This document shows positions 42,366-53,800 of a stretch of 64,000 nt of DNA, piece after piece. The stretch is from contig OZ020269.1 in NCBI GenBank assembly GCA_963971225.1, positions 96,103,540 to 96,167,539 of the forward strand. Direction: 5' to 3'. Made by a program: the position numbers and the translations under genes. The notes beneath the pieces were generated by a model. The model saw only the letters and a program-made list of their open reading frames with translations. It was not told the DNA's origin and did not search any database. Origin of the DNA: Melieria omissa (taxonomy: Eukaryota; Arthropoda; Insecta; Diptera; Ulidiidae). Positions within the stretch are counted from its first letter, which is position 1; the number at the start of each line of letters is the position of its first letter.

Positions 42366-44185
42366 TATTTATATATTTCTAGTCTATATTTCGTTCAAAT
42401 TTGAAGTTAGTAAAATATGAAGTTAATTCTACTTTTTGATGCCTACTAGGCATCAAAAAACCAAAAACATTTTAAATTTAGGTCCTGACTGACTCTACCC
42501 CCTCTCTATGATTCTAATATGGACTTGACCAACTAGAACTGGTCCACTCAGTGCATAATCCACTATGAGACATTTGAATCTTTTTTCAGAAGCACTTGTC
42601 AGAATTTCTTTTAAAAAAATTGCCAAGTATCTAAACCTTTTTTTTTCAATTAAAACCAGCACTCAATTCAAAGTCTCAAAGGAGTTTATAAAAATACCCC
42701 TAAATATTGGTCTTCTACCCACTGTGCCTCCTAGTGGCATTTAACTCACTTCACAGCATTGCGTTTTCTGGCTTTCAACGTGATGTCACATATGTTCATA
42801 CGAGTTTGTCTGTATGTAGTCTTGTAGAAGTTTTATTAGCGCAGCATTAAACTGTTGTAACTCGCGCCGTAGCAGCAACAACCACAGCTGAAATCTCAGC
42901 CCGTCAATCGATGTCTGCAATCGAAGCATTCAACAGAATTGTTGCACGTAAAACATACTCAATTCAACAGTGTTGAGTGAGTACCCACTGGCCATTAAGT
43001 GCCAACTTTCATCTCTGCAATAATCTACGGTCTGTGTTTGTGCACGCAGCACTAATAACGAGGTGTTAAATGCCAAGCTGACATCAACCACTCACTATGT
43101 CCGACCGGCTTTTAGAATTTATGAGGTAAAAGCCGGCACGCAGAGCATTTGCAATTCAATGGCAGCAATAATCGAGTCGAAGACGAAAACTGGATTACAC
43201 GGAAAACCACTGTCAACAGTTTGTAATTAGTGCAGTTGAGGTTTCATACACATCAGCACATCAATACTTCAATAGCGAATAAGCTTGTAATGAGATATGT
43301 TAAAGTATAGATTAAAAAATTTGTATAAATATGTATGTTTGTTCAATTAAGTTGACAATGTTGAAACTTTCACAAGAATGCAAAGAATGATGTGGCAATT
43401 TATTTTAATTATTATTTTTCGCTCTATGTTTCGCAACTTCTATTTTAGCTTGAAAAATACATAAAATATGCCAACTTTAGCTGCTGACTGTTCAAAAATT
43501 GATCAACAAATGTAATGCAATCTTTGAAGAACAACAAAAAAAAAACAACCCAAAATAAACAATGCGACTTTGTGTTGCAAGCAGTGACAGTAAACAAGTC
43601 TAACGTACGTTTGAGTTCCAGTAGCGCAAAGCGCTTCAATGCAATCGACACTTGTGCGAAGGGCGTTGAAGGGAGCGAGTGGCTACTCTCAAGAATTTAA
43701 CGTTTCGTCTGCGTGAAATGAGAAAGAGAAACCAGCGTCTGAACAAAACATTAAACAGTCGAAAAAAATGTGTAATTAAGTAAAATAAACAGAGCAGTGC
43801 CGTATTTGGCACTTATGAAAAATAACACCGCCACACTTGAAGCTCGAAGGAAGTGCGGCGCGAAGCGTGAGGCAAATGTGTTGTTTGGCGAACGTGCAGG
43901 TGAATGTTGTTGTTGTATGGGTGCGCACATAATTGTCAGCACGGAAAGTGCACAAGCGACAAATTATGGGGTAATTACATAAATACAAGCGGCAACAATA
44001 ACAATAACAACAAATTACAGTAACAACACTTGAGCAAAAATAACTGAAAAATAAAACGAATGCACAAAGGATTAAATTACAGAATTATGTGAGGCAATTT
44101 TACGGTGTTGAGGTGTTGTTGATGCATGCAAATTTATAAAAAAAGTAAACAAATTAAGAAAATAATAGAAATTAAACAAATGGGG
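42366..44185. other. Unique non-coding DNA
   Basis: Probably host sequence. 42780-44100 is less AT-rich. Overlapping small frames at 43445-43988 on both strands are low-complexity and unsupported. No gene or RNA recognised. Confidence 0.5.
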
Positions 44186-44189
44186 AAAA

Positions 44190-45128
44190 TTTAATAAAAA
44201 AAAATTAAAAATATAAAAATAAAATAAATAAAAAGAAATAAAATGAAATAAACTAATATAAAATAAAATGAGATAAAATAAAATAACATAAAATAAAATA
44301 AAATAAAATAAAATAAAATAAAATAAAATAAAATAAAATAAAATAAAACAAAATAAAATAAAATTATAAAATTAAAATAAAATAAAAAAAGAAAAGAAAA
44401 TAAAGTAGAATAAAATAAAATAAATAAAAGAAAAGAAATGAAAAAAAAGAAAAGAAAATAAAATAGAATAAAATAAAATAAAATAAAAAGAAAAAAAATA
44501 AAAATAAAATAAAATAATATAATATAAAATAAAATAAAACAAAAAAATAAAATAAAATAAAGTAAAAATAAAAATAAAAATAAAATAAAATAAAATAAAA
44601 TAAAATAAAATAAAATAAAGCAAAATAAAAACAAATAAAATAAAATACAATAAAGTAAAATAAAATAAATAAATAAATACAAAATAAATAATAAATAAAA
44701 TAAAATAAAATAAAATAAAATAAAATAAAATAAAATAAAATAAAATAAAATAAAATAAAATAAAATAAAATAAAATAAAATAAAATAAAATAAAATAAAA
44801 TAAAATAAAATAAAATAAAATAAAATAAAATAAAATAAAATAAAATAAAATAAAATAAATTAAAATAAAATGGAAGAAACAAAATAAAATAAAACAAAAT
44901 AAAATAAAATAAAATAAAATAAAATAAAATAAAATAAAATAAAATAAAATAAAATAAAATAAAATAAAACAAAATAAAATACAACAAAATAAAATAAAAT
45001 AAAATAAAATAAAATAAAATAAAATAAAATAAAATAAAATAAAATAAAATAAAATAAAATAAAATAAAATAAAATAAAATGAAATGAAATGAAATGAAAT
45101 GAAATAAAATAAAATAAAATAAAAAAAA
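44190..45128. repeat. (TAAAA)n pentanucleotide array, ~0.9 kb
   Basis: A degenerate left part (44190-44690, with AAAGAAAAG and TAAAAATAAAA variants) and a nearly perfect right part (44700-45120) of TAAAA repeats, with a few variants (TGGAAGAAAC near 44871, GAAAT units at 45080-45105). The very long minus-strand frames (255-260 codons of FILFY) exist only because the 15-base period has no stop in two frames. They are not proteins. Confidence 0.95.
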
Positions 45129-45129
45129 C

Positions 45130-46050
45130 AAATGTTATAATGCATGGAAATCATCAGCAGTTTGTTTTTTGTTATATTGATAGTGGGGAGTTTAATAAGA
45201 TTTCTTCAATACATTTTAGTTTTTGCTTCCTAGAAACTCAGAAGTTCATAACCTCAAAATTTCGTTTGTATGAAAGGCGCCTTTAGGTGATGAATTTCCA
45301 ATTTTTAATGAATTTTGTATTTTTTGCACTCGAGAATGTGGTCCAATGTTGATTGAATTGTTCAAATTGGTCCACTGGTGGTGGGGATCTAATAACTCCA
45401 ATAACTCGTTTGTATGGGAAGTGTCCTTTGGTGATGAATGTTCAAACCTTTATTATTTTGGTATTCTTTCTCTTTATTATTTCAAGAATGTTGTTGAACG
45501 TAGAAAAATCATTCACATCGGTTAAGCAGTTTTCGAGATACAATTACTCAGCTACTCATTTACCAGTGGGCTTCTAAATTCATAGAAAAAGGAAAGTTTT
45601 GTATGGCAGCTCCCTTAAAAGTTGAAGATAGACGGTAGCTATGTTAAGAAAAAACATTCGGAAAGGAAAATTAATGAGGGTCAGTCTAATATTTAATATG
45701 TCTGGGAGCAATCTGGCGGCAGTGTTAGCCCATTTTAAAAAAACAAACATTTTGTATGGGAGACCTATTAAAGGTTCGAGATAGAGTATAAATACATTAG
45801 AAAGAAATGTTCAGAATAAAAAATTAGTGGGGGTCAGTCATAGATTTTAACCCTCTAAGAGCAACTTATGAGCAGCTGAGTAGTATTTTGTTGAATTTTC
45901 TTATAGATGGGAAACTTGGAACTCGTTGCAATGCCATTGATTGCAGTAGCCCTCCCCTTTTTTTGGCTCAAGCATTTTTTCATCAAATCTTATAAAATGA
46001 AAGGTTACGAAGTATCGAGAATCCATTATTAACCTTCGAAGAACACACTG
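45130..46050. repeat. Diverged tandem relic repeats
   Basis: Recurring blocks such as TCGTTTGTATG(A/G)(A/G)A(A/G)G followed by CTTT(A/G)GGTGATGAAT (45265 and 45409) and TTTTGTATGG(C/G)AG (45597 and 45752), with GGGTCAGTC(T/A)(A/T) at 45678 and 45833. The spacing is ~145-155 bp. The style recalls the ~135-bp array at 20.3 kb. Non-coding. Confidence 0.5.
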
Positions 46051-47254
46051 GGTCATGCAAGGTCAAACTTCTACTTTAAGCGACAATACCCGTTTCAAAA
46101 CCTTTTTTTTCGCGAATCTTACAATATTCAGAGGTATCTACAATATATATGAAATGTTAAAACAATGTTCAAAGTGCACCTAAGAATTTTTTTTTTATCA
46201 AAAAGTTCCATAGTTGTGGAATTATAGGCAATCAAAGTGACCCAGAGACTTTTTAATGCTTGAAAAACTTTTCGTAAAAATATTTGGAAAAATATCAAAT
46301 GCAACAAAAACCACTCCTTTCAGCTCTTAATGAAACTATGCCACAAATTAAGCTAAATAAACTGTAAACAAAACACAACAAAAGCAAAAGCAAAATAGCC
46401 AAAACAATATTTACGCCCAAAATAAGCACTAAACAATTTGACTTAGCAAATTGTTGGCTTGTGAAACGTTTACAACAACACGCTCCAACAAAACGTAAGT
46501 CTGCTACATTTTCAAAATCAGTCTAGAAGTGAAGTGAAGTAACAACACAAAGTATGAAAATGTTAATGTGAGTAGTTGTTGTAGCAAGAGGCAAACGACG
46601 AGTACAGTGTGAAGTGAAGTGTAGCGTTGAAGCGCTTAGCAGCACGCGAGTTGTTTTTTTTTCTATGTCCTACGTTCGTAACGTCAAAAGCCATAAACAA
46701 GTCAACGGCAAAGAAAGTCTGCCTTAAGTTCGGCTTCAGCATAATTGAAGCTGCTAAAGTGGTAAACCGCAACCAGGCAAGCAAGCAGTCATAATAATAA
46801 TAATGAGCTATAATGTGCATACTGGGGGTGTTCACAATATGCTGCAAATGATTTTTGTTGTTTAAGAGGAAATTTATTGAATTTTTCTGTGTATAGTAAA
46901 ACGAAAAACGTTGAGGGTAATCTGTTTTTAAAAATATGCTAAAATTAAATTTAATAATTTTATTAATTAAAAAGGTGAATACCCCCAACATAACATACCG
47001 CACCTTATTAAGTAAATATGCTTGCTTGCATATGGCTGCTAAATGCAACTTAACACTGTTGTTGTATGTACTAAAGTTGAAGTACAGTAATGGGCATATC
47101 GGGTTGCATGTTGAGGTGTTGTGGGTCTAGGCAAAGGTTAAACGAAACGAGTGGCTTAAAGAATGCGCAGAAAATTTGTTGTCAACCATGGATAGAAAAT
47201 GTTTTCACTTTGTGCTGTTGGAGTTCTCTTCTTTTTTCAACTAACTAAGCGTTG
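46051..47254. other. Non-coding DNA
   Basis: AT-rich, then unique sequence with CAA/TTG words. The 161-codon minus-strand frame at 46563-47048 has no recognisable domain. No gene supported. Confidence 0.45.
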
Positions 47255-49640
47255 CTTTAAATATCAGTTGTAGTAAAACGAATCCATTAACTATTGTTCC
47301 CAATATAAATCTTGTGGCATCTTTATTTTGCGTTGTATAAGTGTGATCGGACTAAGTGTGATGGCATTAGAGAGATAAAACTACGTACTAAAACATCTTC
47401 TCAGACAGTTTTGTGTTTGCTTCACTCAGTTTTGTTTGAGCGGACATCAAAGATGGATATCAACAAAAAGAAAATGCATCACATATGTATTACAGTTTTT
47501 CTTCTATAAAAGCAAAAACATATGCCAGGTGGTTAAAAATGTGAATAGTGTTTATGTTTATAATACTGTAACAGCCAGACATGCACAATTTTGGTTTTAT
47601 AGAATCTGTTTTGGTAATTTTGATGTCAAAGATCCATTACGCATTCTGGAAGGTCAATTGTCGAAAATGTTCATAAAATCATAGAAATAGTAGAGTCCGA
47701 GGGTCCTGTAAGCACTGTTTCGATTGTCTAGAAGTCCAACATTGTACAAAGAATTGTTAGGATCTACGAACATGTATGGTTGCCACACGAGTTAACGCAA
47801 AAAACTTCATGGACCGAATTCCATCTGCCAATGGCTGCAGAATCCCAACAAAATTGAACAATTTTTGAAGTGGTTGGTAACTGCTAATGATAAGTGAATC
47901 AATTACGATAACGTTCAGTAAACCAAATTGTGGTCAAATTGCGTGGAACCAGTATTGACTGTCTGGAAAAAATCCAGTTTTGTAGGACATTTTAGCACCA
48001 ACTTTGAATGAATAAATAATAACATTTTCATAGATTTATTATTTATTTATTTAGTCTATGAATTAAAAATTCTTACAGACTAATAGCAATAAATAGGCAA
48101 CAAGTTCATTTAAAAAAATAAAGAAAATTCAAGTTCCCTAAAACTAACCTTTTTGGAAGCGCGAGATATTCTTCAGTTTTAACTTATTTCTGTCGTTCAA
48201 ATTAAATGTTGAGCTTTGATGTATTCAGAGATCTGTAGTAGAATTTTTTGGTGAATATTTTCGCGGTACATTTTCTTCGTTAAAATCCTGTTTCAAAGGT
48301 AATTTATTGTCATTTTAGGAAAAAAGGATCAAATTGACCCATACAAATAAGAGCTAGAGGGTTAAAATGTTCTACAAAAATATTCCTTATAGTATTTTAC
48401 ATGAAATTACTAAACATTTCCATTTCCATGTCTACATTAAAATAGGATTGATTGTATTTTTTCATGAATAGGTAGGGCTTTTAATAAAATACTTTTGATG
48501 ACTACAAAATCAATCAGGTTAATTTCTGAGCTTTGATGTATTCAGAGACCTATAGTAGAATTTTATGGCGAATATTTTCGTGGTACATTGTGTCCTTAAA
48601 AAGTCCTGTTTTACAGGACATTTTTGGCATTTTAGAAAAAAGGGTAAAATTGACCCACACAAATAGGAGCTACAGGGTTAAAATGCTCTACAAAAATGTT
48701 CTTCGTAGTATTTTACATCAAATTGCTGAACACATCATATACCTAAACTGTAAAGTTACGTGGTTTTTATATGTCGATTCACTATAAGAAAATGCGAAAG
48801 GGGGAATCTTTGATTTCTCAAAAAAAATTCAGAATAAATCGCAAAAATGCCAATAAACATATATTTTTTTTACCTCCTCTACCAGAATCAGTTGTCAGTA
48901 CCTTATTATTTTGAAAAAATTTGTTTTTGTTGTTCAGTGGTCTTAATTTGGAACTGCACTGCCAACAATTGGACCGTCTGGACGTGTCTGAAGGAAGCAA
49001 TGGTAATAGCTCTGGAAATAGGAAAGACAAATTTCAAGCTACACACATCGATAGTGACCTATTAGAAGTTTCAGGAGCTTATTTGAAAGGTTCTTAAGCA
49101 TCCATTTTGTAGTCTTGACTTGACACTAAGTTTTAACACCTCTTTCGGTCAATGGTGACCGATATTGCGGGTGAAAAATTTGCCTCAAGAGAAGCTTTTG
49201 AAAACTAACTATGACATTTTCAGTCCACGAGGGACAAGGGTTTCTTTGAGACACTCAACACTCAACTTCTCTTGAGAGAAGCAGTATGGAGTCACCTTCA
49301 AAATGGTCACAAGTTATGGAACCAAATGTTGCATATTGGACCTAAATGGAATCAGTCTAACTATGCCAAATAAAGCTTTGAATTTCATTCATTACAAAGT
49401 ATCTGAAATATTCATACACTTAAAATTTCAGACACTTTTCATACTGAATTGATGTCAAGGTCTCGTATATTTATTTCGATCTCATATTTATTTCGATATC
49501 TTTTTTTTAAATGAATTTGCATAAAAACGCAACACTTCCATACGCATTTAGAATTAGATTAAATGTGAACAAAACGTTGCATATTGGACCTGACTCGTAT
49601 GATTCTAACTATGCCAAATAAAGCCTTTAATTTAAAGAAA
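47255..49640 (+). repeat. Inverted duplication, right arm (mariner composite)
   Basis: Matches the complement of 39345-41445. This arm has an extra tandem copy of a ~310-bp unit inside the insert (GAGCTTTGATGTATTCAGAG at about 48213 and 48530). It also has a short duplication of the right end (GTTGCATATTGGACCT at about 49329 and 49574). It lacks the SINE found in the other arm. Confidence 0.7.
47400..49375 (+). pseudogene. Mariner transposase relic split by a foreign insert
   Basis: N-terminal remnant ~47400-47965: VKNVNSVYVYNTVTARHAQF, GNFDVKDP, the mariner motif HVWLPHELTQK near 47768-47800, and VTANDK at the place of the TGDEK block, so the first catalytic Asp is changed. It then passes into a non-mariner insert. 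The C-terminal remnant starts at about 48940 (NLELHCQQLDRL) and continues with GEKFASREAFEN and WNQMLHIGPKWNQSNYAK, with a stop near 49372. Many stops and frame changes. The breakpoints match those of the left-arm relic. Confidence 0.65.
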
Positions 49641-49724
49641 AAATTGTGGACTTTGTTTACCACATTTTATATATTTAATTCTTAAAGATCACTAATAATT
49701 TTTTATAATTTTTCTCTTTTGCAG

Positions 49725-49762
49725 ATAATTTACCAATCAACCCAACAGGAAGGAAAGCTAAA
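49725..49762 (+). other. Candidate 38-nt internal exon
   Basis: Upstream, a branch-point-like CACTAATAA and a pyrimidine-rich acceptor (TTTTTCTCTTTTGCAG) lie in good order. Downstream is a consensus donor (AAA|GTAAGTAA). Two of the three frames are open. The one compatible with the 19619-19661 exon reads IIYQSTQQEGKLK. The peptide is not recognised, and microexons of this kind can also be leader exons. Confidence 0.35.
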
Positions 49763-51984
49763 GTAAGTAAGAAAGATAACATTTTTTTATTATTATACAT
49801 ATGCATTTTTATATCTAACAAAACAATTAGGTTGCAGAATGTTGTATTTAGTTATAATTTAATTTTTAAAAATTTGTACATTTTTAAATTTTTCTATAAA
49901 AATATTCAAACACATTGAAATATTCAGCATTGAAACTTGTAGCTCAGAATGTTTTAAAAATTGAGCACTAAATAAAAATTAAAATAATTTTATATATATG
50001 TAAATGAATGTAACATATGTCTGTGTATGTATGTATTGAGGCATCAATCAAAATTGTTGCATAGTATTTCGACGAATAAACCACAAATTAGAAACTTTAG
50101 GGCGTTCTGAAAGTGTGTGTGTGTGGTCAAGGCGAAGGCAAAGATAGACCAAGATTGGCGTCAGTGGAGTAGGAAACTTCTAATGGCCGCCAGTGATTTA
50201 TAGGCCGCCTGCTGAAGCGCAAAATAGAGGCACCGAGCACCCGACGGCTGCGTACTTAAGCGCAGCTTTGATTTACGCGCGCCGCAACGGCGTCCAGACA
50301 ACGACGCCGAGCGTCAATGACATTGATGTACGGCCATTACTAGGGAAATATGACAGAATCTTAATGAAATTACATTAATAGCAATTTGTCAGCGCAAGCA
50401 CAAGAAACAGCACAAAAAATATTCAATTAGTTCGGCATAATTTTTTAAGTAAAAAAAAATGTACACAAAAAACAACTCAAAGTGTGCCGCCAATATGAAA
50501 TGGAATATTTATGTACTATGCCAAACGAAATTGTTGTTATATTTTTTTTTGTATTTTGGGCGTTGCGCCATGTTGTTGTTGTTGTAACTGCTGCCGCCAT
50601 TAATGTTGCAGGGCATTGGAAAAATTAATTGAAAAAAAAACTTTTGAACAACAAAATTAAACATTCATAATTAAAATTACAAAAAGAGCAACTTTGAAAA
50701 TGTTGCACGAACAGTTGTTGTTGTTGTTTTAGTTTTTATGGAGCAGCGGCATAGCATTAAACAGTTCACATTAGGCGCAATGAAATTTTTCCATTTATTG
50801 TGCCACTTTGGTAGCATTGACCTTCTCGCGCGGTCTATGAGCGGCGGGCACGGCTCATGAAACGCTGCGCAGAAATCGAGCGCAAACTTTTAATTGGACA
50901 CATTAGGGCCGCTTGTGGCTACTACGTCATTGTTGGCGCGCTTTAGATACCAACAACCAAACACACTAACAACACACAGAGGGGGAAACATGAACACATG
51001 AATTGAAACAGTAAAACATAACCGCAATGTATCTAAAAAGTTGTCGTTAAGCCGGCAGCCACGTGCTTTTGGTTGCTTTTGGCTTTTAGCTGGCAGCGAC
51101 AGCATCAGCAATGACAGAGTTTTGCGTTGGAACGTTATGGTTTCAGCGAAGCGCAAACCCGTGGCCTAATAACCGGTTTAAGCGCGCACACACACGCCGC
51201 CACTACAGTGGAGCCCCGTCGAAGCGCCTCAATTGGGTCGCAAAGTGCTGTTTACAGCGCCATAACCACTCAGTTGTCATTGCTTTTGAAATTTCAGCCG
51301 CCACTCGGTATTTATGGATTTTTATTACCTTTAAGCTGCGCGCAGCCGCACACAGCTCGCTTGACTCGGTATGTCGTTGCGTGATACAGTTTTTATTTTT
51401 ATAACACAACATCACATTGACTGGTCAGAACTTATCTGTTCCAATTTTTCAATTCAATTTTTGTATTCGCTTTTTTTCTGCAGTTTATCTGCTGCTGATT
51501 TATTGTTGGCCTCATTTCAAGGTGACTGACGTCATGCTGTCACTTTTGCCGGACTACCTTCTCTCTCACTCCCCGCTGCAAGTGTGAACTTATGCTAATG
51601 ACTTGAGCGCATTTATCAATTTAATTTTCCATCGATCCCCAGTCAGACGCCAGTTCAAAAATTGAAATGAACAGAAAGCACCTAGCAGGAAATGCATAGC
51701 TGCATGCAGTGGTAGTTGAGACTAGACATGAGATGTGAAAATATATGTGATAATTTATTGCAAGATTTATAAGCATTTGCAGATGTTGAGTGTGTAAATG
51801 TTTGAATTGTTTTTGAGGACTTTAAAAAAGTTGTTTAGTCTTTAAAAAAAATTAGAAATTTGTTTATTTACGAGTGGAAAGGTTACTGAAATGAGAAAAA
51901 ATACTACACAATACATTTCTATTTCAAAAAAGAATAGGTATGCAAATTTAGAAAAATTAAAAATGAAAATAAAAAATAAAAAAT
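49763..51984. other. Unique non-coding DNA
   Basis: Mostly host-like. 50100-50390 and 50800-51650 are GC-richer with GCGC words and TTG runs (50571-50586, 50713-50729). The overlapping frames at 51111-51415 show no domain. These islands are candidates for regulatory DNA but carry no named site. Confidence 0.45.
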
Positions 51985-52216
51985 GTAAATTAAAACATTT
52001 ATATTTTAAGATTTTAGAAAGTTTACTTCGAGTTTTCGGACCTTTGAATAAAAACATATCATTACAACCTTCAATAACTCTAATAATATAGATTTTCAAG
52101 AATATTTTTCTGGATATACTCGAATTTATCTTCAGTTTTGAAGAAAAGATAAGCTAAGATAAGCCTCCAGAACTCCAATTATATATATTATGTGGATCGA
52201 GATTATTTATGTGGAT

Positions 52217-53032
52217 CGAGGCCTCGATAGTCCAGCGCGTAGCGCTGGCTTCTCATACCAGGTTCGATTCCTGGCTCGGGCTGGTGAAAAACTCGTCTAC
52301 TTCTATCGCTATCCACATGAAGGGAATGAGAATTACAAGAATCGCACAAGTGCGCTCTTGGCAGGCAATGGCAAAACCTCCAGGTGTGACCAAAAAACTG
52401 CCAATCGCCGTTCGGATTCGACGTTAAACTGTAGGTCAGCTCCCTCCCTTTCCCCATCCGCTTGAAATGTGTGCTGTAACATATTGAAACGAGAAGGCGC
52501 TCTGTGCTGTGCATGAACGCTTTTGCAAGCATACTTTTAGGCATGCACTTTAAAGTACAGCGAAACTGGTATAAATTCGCTTGGTATAGTCCGATATGGC
52601 AAGGTTCGCGAGAAATGGGCTGTGCGAGAATGGTCGAGCATTTTCCAATTGGAAGTTGCAAGAAACTTCGGCGCGATAAGAAAACTGGTATAAAAGTAGC
52701 AGTGTGCAGCGCAGTGAGTCGAGTCTGTGTTGAGCAAGCAATGGGGAAACATGCAATAGTAGTAGTGTAACGTAGCGCAAGTGTAAATTTGTAAATAAAG
52801 CGATTGTTAGTTTTGACTACGTTGCGCTGAATAACTGAAGTTGTTTTATTTTCAAACATAATCAAACGAACCGGGGAAAACTTTGAGATTTTCGTAACAA
52901 TATGTTGGCAAAACGGTGTTGCATACACAGTTCAAAAACGGGTGAAATATGTGGTATCACAATGAGCCTTTCGGGCCTCCAAGTGTGTCTCTTATAGAGA
53001 CAGCCACCGCAACCTAACCTGACCTAACCTAA
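52217..53032 (+). mobile_element. tRNA-derived SINE, copy 2, carrying a solo LTR
   Basis: Head from 52221 with A-box-like TAGTCCAGCGCG (52228-52239) and B box GGTTCGATTCC (52261-52271). The body is as in copy 1 up to 52480, then an LTR insertion (52485-52899). The SINE continues from 52904 to the 3' tail (TGTGGTATCACAATGAGCC, ...CTCTTATAGAGACAGCCACC) and ends in AACCTAACCT-type repeats at 53032. GTGGAT at 52211-52216 and 53033-53038 is the probable target duplication. Without the LTR the SINE is about 400 bp. Confidence 0.8.
52485..52899 (+). mobile_element. Solo LTR 1 of an LTR retrotransposon
   Basis: 415 bp starting TGAAACGAG and ending TTTTCGTAACA, flanked by ATAT on both sides (52481-52484 and 52900-52903). 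It has a TATA box in CTGGTATAAAAGTAG near 52683-52697, then GTGTGCAGCGCAGTGAG, where transcription may start, and a polyadenylation signal AATAAA near 52793. There is no internal retrotransposon sequence. The ATAT 4-bp duplication suits gypsy-type elements. The open frames on its minus strand are shadows. Confidence 0.85.
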
Positions 53033-53800
53033 GTGGATATACTTGAAGTTTTCTTCAGTTTTGAAGTTACTACGACTTTTAAAGAATATGAATTCGACAT
53101 AGAAGTTTCAATAAGTCGCTTATATCGTCGCTTTATAATGCTTTAAGTTTTCTTTAGTTTTGAAGGTGAATGACTTAAAAAAAGAAGAAAAGATCAACAA
53201 CTCCTTCTATCTACTTTTTAAGGTCACTTTACTGGATCTACTCGAAGTTTTTCTAGTTTGAAAAAGATACTTCGACCTTGGAGAAGAATAGTTTCCCTTA
53301 CAGAAACAAATAATTCAAATTTTACACTTTTTAAGAATATTTTAGTGGCTATGCTTGAAATTATCTTCAGTTTTGAAGTTGATACGACTTTTGAAGAAGC
53401 AACGATCCACTTCTTAGTTTTAACAACTCCAATTATACAAATTTGCAAGATCACTAAAATGATTTTACTTGACTTAAGGTAGAAACTATATAAATTTGTG
53501 AGATAATTTTAGTGGTAATACTTTAAGTTTCCTTCGGTTGGTAAAATACTACGACTTTTGAAGAAGAAGCGATCAACTTACAGAATCGAATAACTAAATT
53601 TTTTTGCTTTTCGTGTTATTTAAGTGGGTGAATTCAAATTTTTCTTCAGTTTAGAAGATCCTATGACTTTTGAAGAAGAAAGTATCCACTTACAAACTTT
53701 CAATAACTCTTTTTTTTATAAATTTGAATAATGATTTTAATGGCTCTAGTTGAATCTATATTCAAGTTTGAAACAGAACGACTTTTGAAGAGATTTTAAA

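Larger units (their letters stand above)
51985..53800. repeat. Diverged ~115-130-bp tandem array, split by a SINE
   Basis: Units share CTTCAGTTTTGAAG, ACGACTTTTGAAGAAG, CA(A/C)TTACA and a TAATTTTAGTGG-type block. Examples lie near 52105, 53050, 53150, 53365, 53530, 53645 and 53760. The array continues on both sides of the SINE at 52217-53032, which was therefore inserted into it. Confidence 0.7.

Noticed and set aside
44191..45154. Three minus-strand frames of 163-260 codons made of Phe/Ile/Leu/Tyr
   Set aside because: They are produced by the (TAAAA)n array, whose 15-base period has no stop in these frames. The residue pattern is a pure FILFY-type repeat.
46563..47048. 161-codon minus-strand frame
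   Set aside because: No domain, AT-rich composition and no supporting signals.
52203..52928. 241-codon minus-strand frame
   Set aside because: It runs antisense through a SINE and a solo LTR. The similar frame at 58613-58810 is the antisense of the second LTR.
53010..53032. Telomeric repeat array
   Set aside because: Only four or so imperfect CCTAA-like units at the 3' end of a SINE, so it is not a telomere or a long interstitial telomeric array.
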